A stretch of DNA of 64,000 bases, taken from positions 19,152,001 through 19,216,000 of the forward strand of contig CP136897.1 of assembly GCA_034359265.1 (NCBI GenBank), read 5' to 3'. The DNA comes from Canna indica (lineage: Eukaryota; Streptophyta; Magnoliopsida; Zingiberales; Cannaceae). The notes under the pieces were generated by a model that made no database searches, was not told where the DNA came from, and worked only from the letters and a program-made list of their open reading frames with translations. This document shows positions 1-11,586 of this stretch, piece after piece. A program made the position numbers and the translations under genes. Position 1 is the stretch's first letter; each line of letters begins with the position of its first letter.

Positions 1-1250
1 TCCAAGAGGCTTGCACTAGAATTCATGTTACACTTGACAAAAATTAGAACATCATCATCGGCAAAAAAAATAGATGACTAATAGATGTATTTGAAGCCTT
101 TAATCCCTTGTACTTGAAGTCTTTAATCCTTCCATTAGAAATGTATTTGTCAAGAAGCAATCCGAGTAGCTTCCGAAGAATAATGAAGTAGGGTGAAAAG
201 AACCTTGCATGACCCCTTTAAAACTCTTGTAATTGTTAGATGAACCACCATTAATACAACATTTGAAATTAGATGATTCTAAACATTATGCAAGCAACCG
301 ACATCTAAATACAAAAGGTACATTCATAAGCTACATGCAAGATAAAATCAAGCGCTGACCATGAAACTGTGTCAAATGCCTTAATTTTCAAGATCAAGTT
401 TCAAAATGAAATAAGAAATATCACATTCACTATCTCAGAAACAATCATATGTTATTTTGGAGATGCCTTTTCTCAACGAAGGCACCTTGCTCTTTAGAGA
501 TGAGGCTGCTCATAATTAAGTGGTTTTAGTCTGTTCACTAAGATTTTGGCTAGCACCTTATAGATGACATTACACAATGAAATTAATTGACCTGAAATCA
601 TTTATAAGTCCGAGGTTATCTTCTGTGGGGATGAAAATCAGTTTGGTATTACCTCATGATTGTGGAATAACTGAGGCATCATGATATTCCTTGGAAGCTT
701 TGAACAGTGAGTCCTTTTAACTGATCTGAACATTTAATGTAGAACTCCAAACCAAAACCAAAATCATCTGGACCAAGGGCCCATACTACTTAATGCATAC
801 TTAAATTTTCTTCCATTTTAAATATTCAGACTACATACATACCGGATTATTGAGCTTATCATCTTTCCAGGGTTTCCTATATTCGAATGCAAACTCATTC
901 ACAATTCCTTTGGAAACCCAATACAATTTTCCCATCAACCTCAACCTCTAAAATAGCGTTAATTCTTTCCTGAACTGGGTGAGATTTTGCCAAAGAACTT
1001 TGTATATTTTTTATCAAGTTATTCCATTCATTTGGCTCTAGATTTTGACCATCATTTGATATGGATTTGTTTGTTTAAGCTTGGTCATCACCCTTTTACT
1101 GAGACAATTCAGCCTCAAGAAATGCTTATCATCACATAGACCTTTTGAGTTTTGAATCAATATCTTCCATAATTCTAAGCTCATCAAGGGCTTCCTTTAG
1201 GTTTCTTTCTGGAGAGCCAATTTCCTTATTTTCCAGGTTATATTTTTCTA
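1..1250 (-). mobile_element. Decayed L1-type LINE, reverse transcriptase part
   Basis: Minus-strand translation, in broken frames, gives recognisable blocks of a plant L1-type reverse transcriptase. From right to left these are a linker before the RT domain, GPDDFGFG near 770, NDFRSINF then NVIYKVLAKILVNRLKPL at about 510-610, KIKAFDTVSWSALDFI at about 345-400, and the catalytic HLFFADDD block near 40-75. The order is correct for a LINE ORF2 read on the minus strand. Many stops and frame changes make it a pseudogene. The element continues past the left edge, so the RNase H or zinc-binding tail is not seen. The right limit is approximate. Confidence 0.85.
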
Positions 1251-1422
1251 AGAAGTATTATATATTCTCAAGAAAACTATTGCTACCCTGCAATTAGGAT
1301 AATAATATATAATTTATAGTGCAAGAGGGCCTAAATTAATTTACAAGGATTAATATCACAATTAAATTAATCACAGCAATATTTAGCAATAATTAACCTT
1401 AATTAACAATATTTATATATAA

Positions 1423-1767
1423 TTACACACCATAGAAATTATTAGCCCACTCCATCGTCATGTAGTTGTTGAAGTTGTACTCATGCATGGAAATACCATC
1501 ATCTTCTCCCTTCACCCCAAACTCCCCGGCGCCGGCGTACGGCCGCTGGCTAACCGCCGTGAATGACGAGCTCGGGCTGCCTCCGCTGGACGTCCCATTG
1601 AAGCCGAGCGAGAGCTTCCTGATCTCCTCTTCGGCCTCCGAAAGCTTCTCCTTGAGACTCATCAACTATATATATATATACACCATCATCAACAAAACCT
1701 CAAGTAATTTATTCTCGTTTCCTTTGCCGACTACTGCTTAAGCTTTTGGGGGTAAATGATGGCGCAG

Positions 1768-1803
<36 letters not shown>

Positions 1804-2294
1804 CTCGTTCTCGAGGTAGCATTTCTCGACGACAATGGCGTCGTGCGCCGTCTTGAGTTTGACGAAGGCCTCCTCCACCTGCTTGCTCTTGTGCCGCGCG
1901 CGGCGGTTCTGGAACCAGACGGCGACCTGCTTGGGGTCGAGCCCGATCTCGGCGGCCAGGTGCACCTTCCTCCCGGACTCCAGTTTCCTCTCGTCCTTGA
2001 AGCTCGTTTCCAAGAACTTGACTTGGTCGTCGCTCAGCCGTCTCTTCTTGGCCTCGGCTTCCTTCGCCTTCCTTCTCCTCCTCCGCGCTCTCGCCTCGCT
2101 CGCCGGTGCTGAGATGCACAAAAAGAGGCATCTTTAGTCATCATCAGATATGCTTGCTGTGCGCAGGAGAGTAAAGGTACAAGGAAATTAAGCAGGAACA
2201 AGCCTTGAGAGATTAATTGAGAGCCGAGCTCAGAAGCTAAGAGAGAGGGAAAGGCCATCTTCTTCTCGACCTGAGCCATCCTGGATCTGCTCAT
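1423..2294 (-). CDS. HD-Zip class I homeobox-leucine zipper transcription factor (Vrs1/GT1/HOX14, ATHB-21/40/53 group)
   Basis: Nuclear transcription factor. HD-Zip I proteins bind CAATNATTG-type sites as dimers, and this subgroup restrains bud, floret or tiller growth in grasses (Vrs1, GT1) and acts with ABA in Arabidopsis (ATHB-21/40/53). The middle exon, 2108-1804, encodes a basic stretch (ARARRRRRKAK), the homeodomain starting KKRRLSDDQVKFLE, helix 3 VWFQNRRARHKSK, and the first part of the zipper. It ends at GAG|gtac. The last exon, 1665-1423, opens LMSLKEKL after an AG. Joining them gives a continuous zipper with L, I, L, L at seven-residue steps, which supports this splice. The tail is Ser/Gly-rich, then acidic and aromatic, ending MEWANNFYGV. 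The first exon is uncertain: the only upstream ATG in a good position is at 2294-2292 (MSRSRMAQ), but no GT donor in the phase needed by the acceptor at 2109 is obvious. The intron before the last exon holds (TA)n. Confidence 0.88.
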
Positions 2295-2474
2295 CTTGCT
2301 TGTGAAGAATGTAGTAGTGTTCTTGGTGGAGATGAGGAGAAAAAGATTCTCCAATCTTTCTTTGGATTGCTTGTAGGTGTAGATCTAATCGATCTAAGCG
2401 TGTATAATAATACTAGGAAGGGAGGAGGAGGAAGATTATTGGGTGGATGTGCCATGGTTGAAGTCTCGAGGCAT

Positions 2475-2482
2475 TATTTATA
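2475..2482 (-). promoter_or_regulatory. Probable TATA box of the HD-Zip I gene
   Basis: TATAAATA on the minus strand, inside a GC-rich stretch. It lies about 180 bases upstream of the best candidate start codon at 2294. A start site about 30 bases downstream would leave a leader of roughly 150 bases. The call is positional and by motif only. Confidence 0.5.
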
Positions 2483-2489
2483 GGGGTTG

Positions 2490-3347
2490 GGGAGGTGGGG
2501 ACTAAATTGAAAGGAATCCTCCATGCTCAGTCACAGCTCATATTTGTTTATGATCTGGTTCGAATCCAAACTCTAACCCGTTAGGTTATCGGTTGGGTTC
2601 AATCGGTTCGCAGCATCCGAATCCGAACCATCTTCGCGGATTGTAGGAAATCTTATATCGAATTGGCAATTGAAGGCGCTAATCTCTTCCTTCTTTGTCA
2701 TTCCTCTCATTGAGGATTTTGTTTTCCTCTTTACTTTGTATATTCTTCTTCCTCCCCCTTCCCTTCCCTTCCCTTCCCATGTATTCATCAACTTTTATGA
2801 TTAATACCAGATTCTTTTTTTATAAAAAAATGAATTATATATATAGAGAGAAATTACATATTTTATATATTCGCATACAATTAAACTGAATTTTACTTTA
2901 ACATTACAATAATATGGGTGTGTTTGGTACTATATATTAAAAGTACCGTATTTGACATATATGACACTTTCGTTTGTCCCATGTTTGATACGCAAAATAT
3001 GTCACGGTACATGATAAAAATGGTAGGATCCATAGTACAACTTATATATTTATATTATACTAAGTAGGTAAAATTCCTTGTTTATCTCTGGAATAAAACT
3101 CCGACTTCCCTATATATATATTTGATAATTTATGCACACAAAATTATTTTAATCAATATGTATGATATGTGTTGTGAGAACAAAAACAAACGCATAATTA
3201 CTAATCTTTTTGTCCAGTACCGTGCGAAACAAATAGGGCACAACACATTGTCTTGTAGCTTGTGGCTAGTAATTTGTCTTATACTAGCTTGTCATGTCTT
3301 ATGTTCGTGCGCATATCGAACGCACTGTATATGTACCTAGCGATATA
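2490..3347. other. Intergenic AT-rich DNA upstream of the HD-Zip gene
   Basis: No gene is supportable. There is a short GGTTCG/CCGAACC-rich patch at about 2550-2640 that resembles the interior of the nearby hAT MITEs but has no matching ends. A GGGTGTGTTTGGTAC string at about 2915-2930 looks like one end of a Tourist-type MITE, but I found no partner end. Confidence 0.4.
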
Positions 3348-3773
3348 TAGGGTTGTCAAATCGAACCGAACTAAATCGAACCAAATTTTTTTCCCACTCA
3401 AAATTCAACCTGAAAATCGAACTGAATACACCATAAACCGAATCAACCCTAACCGACCAATTTCTTTCGGTTCGGTTCCCAAACCGAAAACCGAATTGTG
3501 GAGGAAAGCCGGAGGGAGAAGAAAGAGCAATCGAATAGTTTGGGAAGTTGGAATCCTAAATCCTGAACCGTGTAATAGAAAAATAAATAAAAATTCAATT
3601 TTCAGTTCGGATCGGTTCCCAAATTTTGGGAACCGACTCCGAACCGAATACAAGTATTCGGTTTCGATTTGAGTAAAGAACTGAATCTATTGCTGTTGAA
3701 ATCAAACTGGACCGAATAATTCGGTTCGGTTTTTCGGTTTGGTTCGGTGTGAACCGAATAGTGGACAACCCTA
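3348..3773. mobile_element. hAT-type MITE, 426 bp, with exact 8-bp TSD
   Basis: It begins TAGGGTTGTC and ends GACAACCCTA, a perfect 10-bp terminal inverted repeat. It is flanked on both sides by GCGATATA (3340-3347 and 3774-3781). An exact 8-bp duplication with TAGGG-type ends is the hallmark of the hAT superfamily. The interior is non-coding and made of inverted repeats of CGGTTCGGTT-like words, so any reading frame inside is a by-product. Confidence 0.9.
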
Positions 3774-3781
3774 GCGATATA

Positions 3782-4696
3782 ATTTAGAATAATGAGTTAG
3801 AATATAATTTGGGTAATAAAAAAATGAATATAAATGAGATCAAAATAAAAGTATAGATAAAAAAATAAAATTTATACCATTTCTCAAATGAAAATGTCCA
3901 ATTTCTTCTCTCCTTTAGAGTTCAGCCACACAAAAGAGGGGGCACAAAGATGGGAACCCTACTTGGACAACACGTGTCGCTTGTTGGGTGAATAGGGCAT
4001 GGCTTTATGTTTTGGGACCGGGAGCATTTTTATCTGGACCACCTTGCATGATTAAATATTGTCTTAATTAATATATATTATTCTTTTTAATGTAATTAAA
4101 GATATTTGACATAATATTTTACTTTTAAGTCATCATTCATATATAGTATTTTAACTATACTATCTATATTGACCTAGATTTTGGATAGGGATTCAGTGAT
4201 CCTAAATTTATTCTTCCTTAAAAGATAATTAATTAATTAGCTTAAAAAGTACTCTTTTTGGTGCATGATGGATTAATAAATTGTTGACTTAATTATTTTA
4301 CTGAAAATATATATTTACAAAAAAAAAAATCAATTTGAGATATATTTTCACATGTGATGTGATGAGAGAAATGAAATAGCTATTAGCTTGCATGCATGTG
4401 GTGAGGAAGAAGAAGATAATTAACATGAAGACATGGGACACCCACTTAAAAGGGAACCACCTTGAACATCTGACACGTGCCATTAGGGTTTGGGCAGTCC
4501 CAAAAGAGGACCTGATGTCCTGTGCTCTCCAAAGTGCTTCCAGTTCAATGCCTGTCCTCTCCTACAATCTATCCCCTTATCCCCCCTTTGACTTTTATGA
4601 AACAGTGTCCTCACAAACTCACTTTGGAGTTGAAATAATATTGGTTGATCTATTTCATCTCACTTCCAACCAATTCATACCAAGCATATAAAATAA
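3782..4696. other. AT-rich intergenic DNA
   Basis: No supportable gene. There is a short imperfect palindrome around 4500-4525 (CAAAAGAGGACCTGATGTCC) of unknown meaning, and several A/T runs. Confidence 0.35.
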
Positions 4697-5099
4697 CAGG
4701 GGTGAGCGGATTCGAATACCTTATAATTTTCATGATATTTGGACTCTATTCTTTATAGAATCGGTTCTTAAATTTTGGGAATCGAATCCTATTCTATTGG
4801 AACCTGAAATCGGACCCTACCAGTTGGAACACTAGCTCTGGTTTCGATTCCGGGTACTTTGTTGGATTATGACATGTTTCAACAGGTTCCAGAACAGTCT
4901 AACATGTTTTAGAATAGGTTCCAGTATAGATTTCAGTACCGGACCCGATGTGTTGAACCCGGAACCGAAATCAATTTTAACATATTCCTTAATTTTTGTC
5001 CCGAATCTTATCCGAATTTAATTCGAATCTATCTAAAATCTACTTGATAGGATAGATTCCAACCAATTATGAGTTTACTCGGTACTCATGCACACCCTG
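4697..5099. mobile_element. hAT-type MITE, 403 bp, imperfect TSD
   Basis: The ends are CAGGGGTGAGCGGATTCG and, inverted, CAGGGTGTGCATGAGTACC. Flanks TAAAATAA and TAAATAAT are close but not identical. The inside matches the element at 6933-7454 (shared TTTTCATGATAT near the left end, repeated GGAACC/GGTTCC words, CGAATTTAATTC before the right end), so both belong to one family. There is no coding capacity. Confidence 0.75.
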
Positions 5100-6115
5100 T
5101 AAATAATAAAAAGCAAGAACATTGTATACATTAATTGTGATGGAATCAATTAGCTAAATTATTCTGGACTGAAATATAAAGTTGGAAAGGAGATAAAGAT
5201 AGAGGTGCAAATGCATGCATCTGCAAGCAAACGAAGGAGGGAGTTTGGCATTCAGTTCTGACATTGATACTACAATGGTAAATGGAGGAAGAAAAGTGCC
5301 AACTTTTCATTCAAAAGCTTCAGGTCAGACATGTACTGTTTGTCTATGATGAGCTCTATCCTTAGAATGAGCTTCACATGTTTCTCATCCCAACTAGTAT
5401 CTGAATGAGAACTACGTACTGTACGTAGCTTTGCCCTAATAATTTAGCATGATCAGTAATGACAATAGGGCCAGCTAGATATATATGCGACTTAAAATAT
5501 ATATATATATATATGTTAAATTTTAAAAATAATTAATAGACATATTATATATTGGTTCAATTAAAAAAGAAGGCATTGTTTTGTGTAGGTCAATAAATGC
5601 ATCATAAGCATATAATATTAATCAAATGACAAAGAAGGGGGAGAGAGAGAGAGCCCAATAAATTAAGTTAGTAGAGAGGTAGAGACTAGAGAGAGAGAGA
5701 GAGAGATGAACTTGAAAGGGTCATATATATGTTCATGCTTTGTGTTGGGCTCCCTCACATGCACAACCCTTTACAATTAATCTCCTTGTTGCAAAAGCCT
5801 AGGCTAAACTAATACCTGGCATCCTTATCCCAGACACTTGCTTCCTCTTGTTTCCCAATTTCCAACTCCAATATTGAATTGGGGGGTTGCCAAAATAAGA
5901 TATACAATTCATCGTATAATCTATCCAAGATTTACAAAGTTTTTGTTATTAGGGTATGGCTAGTTTGCTAATCATGTGCTCTTCCACGTATCCAAGCAAT
6001 CATTAATACAAGCTTGCAAATTAATAAATCTAATAATGTGAAAATTTTATCTTCTTCGTAGCATTTAAAGTTCGATTAGAGCTATAGTTAATTTGATTGA
6101 AAATCGATCGATTTG
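5100..6115. other. Intergenic DNA with GA and TA microsatellites
   Basis: No gene is supportable. Short (GA)n tracts lie at about 5641-5652 and 5690-5706, and a (TA)n tract at about 5496-5514. Confidence 0.35.
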
Positions 6116-6460
6116 CACTATCAAAAATATTATCTTCTGCAACGGCAGACGATGATCACAAGGTCCGTCTCAGAAGCCGCAGTCACAAATAATCTGATAC
6201 TGCTAAGCTGATCGTTGCAGAATATAATAACTGCCATCTTTTCCGTGATAGCGCGCTAGCGAGCATCGCATGATCTGTTGAAGACCAATTGCGATATTCA
6301 TTTATCGTCGCACGATATTAACTTTGCAATGGCAGGACGATCGCTGAGCGTCATCGCAAAACTGACAGTAACAAACTTGCGACCGTTGTACCCGACCAGG
6401 TCGATACATTTTTGCGACAAAAAAGCGATCGCAGAGCCGTCGCATCGTAGATGTCAATTT
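6116..6460 (+). mobile_element. CACTA-type terminal fragment
   Basis: It starts CACTATCAAAAATATTATC and is followed by short repeated words containing GCAACGGC, TTGCGA and CATCGCA in both orientations. Such subterminal arrays next to a CACTA end are typical of En/Spm-type elements. No matching TAGTG end was seen nearby, so this is a truncated end. The 5-base core CACTA alone would be weak evidence. Confidence 0.45.
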
Positions 6461-6932
6461 TGTTTTTTAATTAATTGATCTAAATTTAATAATGAATTAT
6501 TAATAACCAGAGTTGTTCAGTAAATATATCAAAAAATTGATTGAAAGTGCTTAATCTTAAAAAAAATGAACATCCATATGTATTTTTTAACATTAGACCA
6601 ATAGAATAAATCGAATCGATTGGAATGAAAATTGGCGAGCCAATTAATTCAAAACTCGATTTAAATTTTATAGAGAGCTAATCTTGATGTGATTTTATCT
6701 TATTAATCAATATTATAAAATGAGTTCAAATTATCCCTTTCAATTGGATTGATCTTGATTTAACTTAAATTTTCCTTTAAATATTGGCTATGTAAGGCAT
6801 CGTTAAACTTGTTTAGAATCATTACATTTTTTATTAAAAACGAATTGTTTGATTTAAATGTTATTTTTATATTAAAAAAATCAATTAAACCTAAGTTGCC
6901 AAAAACCAACCTAGCTCCCTATGGATATAAAC

Positions 6933-7454
6933 CTAGGATAAACGGATCCGAGTACCATGTATTTTTCATGATATCCTAATCTTATTATGTATAGGATAGG
7001 TTCCTAGATTTTAGACCTGAAACAGGACTCTACCTTGTTGGGACATGAAACGGGATCCTATCCGAAACCTTGGTGTAGTACAAGTTTTAAGTACCCTATT
7101 GAATCAATATGTTCATTTACAAGTTTTAGAGTATAAATTTTGGGTACCTTATCGAAACTTATTTATTTACAAGTTTCGAGTACCTTGTAATGAACAGATT
7201 TCAGAGTTATAGGTTCTGGATCACTTGTTGGGACATGTTCATTTATAAGTTCAAAGGTAAAGATTTTGGATACCGGTTCTGATTTCGATTCTGAGTACTC
7301 AATATGTTGGACCCGAAATCGAAACTGATTTTAACTGATTTCTTAATTTTTATCCCGGATCCTATTCGAATTTAATTCAGATCTATCTGGAACCTATCCG
7401 ATCGAATAGATTTCAATCAATTTCGAGTTTATCTGGTACCCATACACACCCTTA
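6933..7454. mobile_element. hAT-type MITE, 522 bp, with exact 8-bp TSD
   Basis: It is flanked by ATATAAAC at 6925-6932 and again at 7455-7462. The left end is CTAGGATAAACGGATCC; the inverted right end is TAAGGGTGTGTATGGGTACC, so the terminal repeats have decayed. The interior matches the element at 4697-5099. It holds several direct copies of a word like TTTACAAGTTTYRRGTA (about 7110-7180). Non-coding. Confidence 0.8.
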
Positions 7455-8029
7455 ATATAAACTCCACATATAATTTGAAAACATTATAACTCGTCCAAAA
7501 AATTAATATTTTCATTATGAATGAGTTGTCACCTAACATGCCAAGATTCAAAAAATTAAAGAGGGGGACAAATCCCCCTTTTAAGGTTATTGTTTCAAGA
7601 TCTTGTGCAATGAGAGAGCCTTGACATCAAAGTAGGGGACTTTGAAACATGCAATTATTCACAAAGCAAAGGCAAAGAGATCATGACATTAAGATAATTG
7701 ATTTAGAGCTGCTTTGCACCAAATCCGAGGCTTATATAAATTAATTAATGGATTAGTGGTGGATTCTCTACTTTTTTTATAATAATTTTTTGTAGGCAAT
7801 GGCATTGGGAGATCGAAACGTGGCAATTCGATCTCCTTTTTGCTTTGATCGAACGACTCCTCTCGCCGATTACCAGCTGTCATTTCTTGTGATTGTTAAT
7901 TGTGGAGGAGATTAATTGTTTAAGATCGTATATGCTTCCACTTGGCATTTCTCTAATACATGTCTCGGTGTGCATGCGATGAGAGATGCATGGCGTGACG
8001 TAATCATACCACGTCATATTCTTCGAACA
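7455..8029. other. Intergenic DNA, no feature recognised
   Basis: AT-rich sequence with no reading frame, repeat or motif that I can assign. Confidence 0.3.
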
Positions 8030-9305
8030 CTGTGTTGGAGTGCGGAGGAAAACACAGTTGAAAGTAACGAAAAAAACATATTTTAAAAATCTTTAAAGCA
8101 CCTTGAAAATATATAGTGATCTATTTTAGCGAAGTTGAGAAATTCAATAGGAGAGCAAGAAGCAATTTTATACTTTTAGCCGAAAGGGAAGAAGAGCTGC
8201 TCTGATTCCAACTCCGAGACGCACGCACACACATCCTCCAACGATAGCTCACACAAAGCACCTCGCAATAATGGGTCAGCGATCACTCGGGCTTGTCGTG
8301 GCTCAACGGACAGGCTTCACAATCTTAATTTGCACCAAATCAGCACTACAAAAAAATAGAGTATCACCAACAGATTAAATCCGTTGATAAAAGTCAAAAA
8401 TTCGTTGATAATAGTGAAGAATCCATTGGTAATACTAATACTAACAGATTTTCATTGGTAAAATCTATTGGTGATACTCTGCTAGGTATTACTAGCAGAT
8501 ATTACAATGTCAGTTGATATTACCAACGGATAAACATATATTTATTGGTAATTTTATTGATAATACCAATAAAATTAGTTTGTTGGTAATTATTTGTTAG
8601 TGAAAGTCTATTTTCTTATAGTGAGGTTCGACCCTTCCACCAAGAACCGAGCAGCAAGCAAAGGGTGAAAGACAATGAAAAATCTCGAAACGAATTCACA
8701 CAAGATGAAAGTACCTGGTTGGAATTTTTGGAGTGCTCCTTAGTTCCAACTCGATAGTGATTTTGGGCAATGAAAAATCCAACAGAACTTTTCCAAGCTT
8801 GCGGATATGGAAAAAGGGGGAATAAGGGTGTGCGACAAGGTTTTTGAGATGGACTGACAAGATAAAATCCTTAGGGGGTTCGGCCACAAGCCACCCCCTT
8901 ATATAGCTCACTCTCGGGGTCGACTAGTAGTTGACCCTACTATGGATGAGGCCCGAAATTCAAAATTTCGATCTCATCCTCCAACCGACTCCCCTATTAA
9001 TGGGGAGTCAATATTTCGGCACCTTAAGAGTAGGGAGTCAAAATTGACTCCCTACTTCTTAGGGAGTGTTAGGCGCATGCAAGACCAAGCCCAAGACTCT
9101 TGTTTCAAATTCAAAGTCAAAATCGGGTGACTATTCAAAATAGCCGCCCAATTTTCCCGCCAATGCTTAACCGACTCAACCCAAGTCATGGGCTGATTCA
9201 TCCCATGATAGTATAGTATCTTCACCAATAATACTCATGATAATATATTGAGTATTATCATGCCCGGGCCGTTATCAAGCTGGCTTGATAAGGCCCGAAC
9301 TCCTA
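8030..9305 (-). mobile_element. LTR-like block, minus strand, carrying a CACTA MITE
   Basis: Left side begins TGTTGGAGTGCGG, a common LTR start. Near 8897-8905 the minus strand has GCTATATAAGGGGG, a good TATA box, and from there the minus strand reads like a promoter plus leader. The segment has no protein similarity. No 5-bp TSD or partner LTR was found, so the right limit and the class are guesses. It could also be an unrelated promoter-bearing repeat. Confidence 0.35.
8344..8623. mobile_element. CACTA-type MITE, 280 bp
   Basis: It begins CACTACAAAAAAATAGAGT and ends ACTTTC-rich DNA followed by TTTTCTTATAGTG; the inverted end is CACTATAAGAAAATAGA. Inside are repeated TACCAACGGAT / CCAATAAA / TTGGTAATA words in both orientations, as expected for subterminal repeats. 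The 3-bp flanks (CAG, AGG) do not match. There is no coding sequence. Confidence 0.75.
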
Positions 9306-9329
9306 GGGCCTATTTGATTAGCGAAACTA

Positions 9330-10400
9330 ATTAAGTCTATTTTCATGATTTCAGTTTTGCTGATATCAAAACTACTTACGAAAACGTGTTTGGTTTGGCG
9401 TTTTCATAAAACTGAATCGAAATCAGAATGAAAACGAAATCAGGTTTCTTAATAAAAATTAAAACATCATAATATTGTTTTATGTGATTTCGAGATTGTC
9501 AGTTCTGATATTAAAATACAGTCGCAAACTTGAAATTATAAACTTTTTTTAAAAAAAATCAATTAATTTATAAATAAATCAAACTATATTTAATTTATAA
9601 AAATAAAAACCATCATTTTTAACTCAAATTATTATCTTAAATTGATAAATTAATTAAACCAATTTATATCTAATTGAGTCAAACCTAATTTTTAAAATAA
9701 TTTAATTTTTTTAAAGTTGATTTATTTATAATTTAATCAAAACTAAGTTTTGGCCCTTGAACTTATTTTTTGAAATATTATAATATTTATTAATTCATTT
9801 TATATTTAATTGAACATTTTTTTTTTAAATTGTCAATAACTTAATTAAATCTTATAAATATTTTAAAATAATATTAGCAAATAATAATTTGGTAACCAAC
9901 TACAAATACATGTATTTAATCTTTTATAAACTTATAAAGTTCTCTGGTTCATCTTTATAATGATTTAATTATAAAATAAAATTGATAATTATGCTAAGAA
10001 GCTAATAACATTGATCACTAGAGTTATTCATTTTTTGAATTGATTAAATTTCAACTTTTTTAAAATGAATACAAAAATTCATATTTTGATTTTCAGCAAA
10101 TTTATCTTAGTTATTTGTAGTCCAAAATAATAATTTTTATTACTTTTATCAATATGCAATATTCTTCTACAATCATATTAAGTTTTATGAACTATTTTAT
10201 ATGAATTAGTTTACTATTTAATCAACATAAGATTACTACTAAAATTATTCAATGAAAATTAATATTATTTTATATAACCAAATAAGTATTCACTGGTTTC
10301 AACCAACTAAAATTGATGTTGTTTTCATTAACCAAATGTGTTGTCAAAAAATTAAAAACTAAAGACTGAAATCAAGTTTTTGAAACCAAGTTACGCCAGT
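9330..10400. mobile_element. Possible long foldback/MITE, AT-rich
   Basis: The first 130 bases contain GATTTCAGTTTT, CGTGTTTGGTTTGGCGTTTTCAT and GAAATCAGGTTTC. The last 100 bases, read inverted, contain GATTTCAGTCTTT, CACATTTGGTTAATGAAAAC and TTGGTTGAAACC in the same order. So the two ends form imperfect inverted arms. The middle is A+T rich and non-coding. The exact ends and TSD could not be set. Confidence 0.45.
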
Positions 10401-10457
10401 CGGTCCGTTATTTTTCGTGCCATTTTGCGCCGATGATTCCAGGATCTAATATTTACC

Positions 10458-10850
10458 CACTACAAGAAATTAATATAATATGAGCGTCTTTTATTGAAGA
10501 AGCCAACACTTTTTTTTTGGGTCTAAACATGAATTTAGACACATTTAAAAGCATCGATCTAGGGTAAGAAAGGGACGATAAAGAAAATTTAGAAATCGAT
10601 GCTATTAATGGCATCAGGTATTTAAATATATAATAAATTACCAGGCGCCGTTAATATGGTGTCGGGTATTGAATAATCGGCGCCACCATAATGGCGTCGG
10701 GTATCTAATACCATGTACCATTAATATGACGCCGAGTATTAATTACCTGGCGCCATTAATATGGCGTCAGGTATCAATTACTCCGCGCCATTAATGATAG
10801 CAACTAGTATTTAATTAATACCCCACTATTTAGGATGGCACCAATAAATA
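10458..10850 (+). mobile_element. Truncated CACTA element end with subterminal repeats
   Basis: It begins CACTACAAGAAATTAATATA and is followed by about seven copies of a unit built on GGCGCCATTAATATGGCGTC with GGGTATT. These short palindromic words close to a CACTA terminus suggest transposase-binding repeats. No opposite end is found, and a TA-rich tract (10861-10882) and the Mutator-like element follow. Confidence 0.6.
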
Positions 10851-10971
10851 TTTTTATTAATATATATATATATATATATATAATATTGAAATATAATATT
10901 ATATGTTATGTATTATGTAAGATTATTATATTATTTATATATAAATATAAAATAGTGAATTATATATAAAA

Positions 10972-11372
10972 TACCAAAAAAAATGAACTTAGGATATTTT
11001 CCTCATTTTTAGCATAAACTTTTTCCGTTAGCAAGAAAATACACGAACTTTGATTTCGTCACCCCGTTTAGCATGCACCGTCTTTTCTGACGATTTTTGC
11101 TGACATAGCCGTTAACGGGGACGACGTGGCAGAGTTACTTTGCCAACGTGACATATATTTCAACGGACGAGTAAAGGTTAACAAAAAATTATGAAATTAC
11201 CCACCCTCGATGCTAATGTTTTTTGAAACGGGGATGGGCAAAATGGTAATTTGCCCGTCGTCTCCAAGTTGGGCACGCTCGATGCCCTATTCCTTATTTT
11301 ACCTGCTCGCCTGCTCGAACTCTGCGAAGAGGGGGATTGTTGTCGCCTTTGTCGTCGGATTAGGGCACGCCT
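10972..11372 (+). repeat. MULE left terminal inverted repeat, about 400 bp
   Basis: It matches the inverted right end nearly base for base over about 400 bases, by eye roughly nine in ten. Shared blocks include GTTAGCAAGAAAATACAC, TTTGCCAACGTGACATAT, GATGCTAATGTTTTTTGAAA and CTCCAAGTTGGGCACGC. TIRs this long are typical of MULEs. The inner end runs up to about GGATTAGGGCACGCC. Confidence 0.88.
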
Positions 11373-11586
11373 TCTGGAGTATTTATCGTCGGATTAGGGC
11401 ACGAAGGGACGAGCGGTGGGGACATTGCGAAGCTGTGGTCCCAAAAACAATAGGTATATTTTTGGTTTTTTTCGCATGTGCCATTTTTTTTTAATCCATG
11501 TGCTGTGGTCCTAATATTATGTGAATCCATTTTTTTTATTGTTTTTTCACTCTTTGTCATCTGTCGCATATTCATTTTCATGTAGG

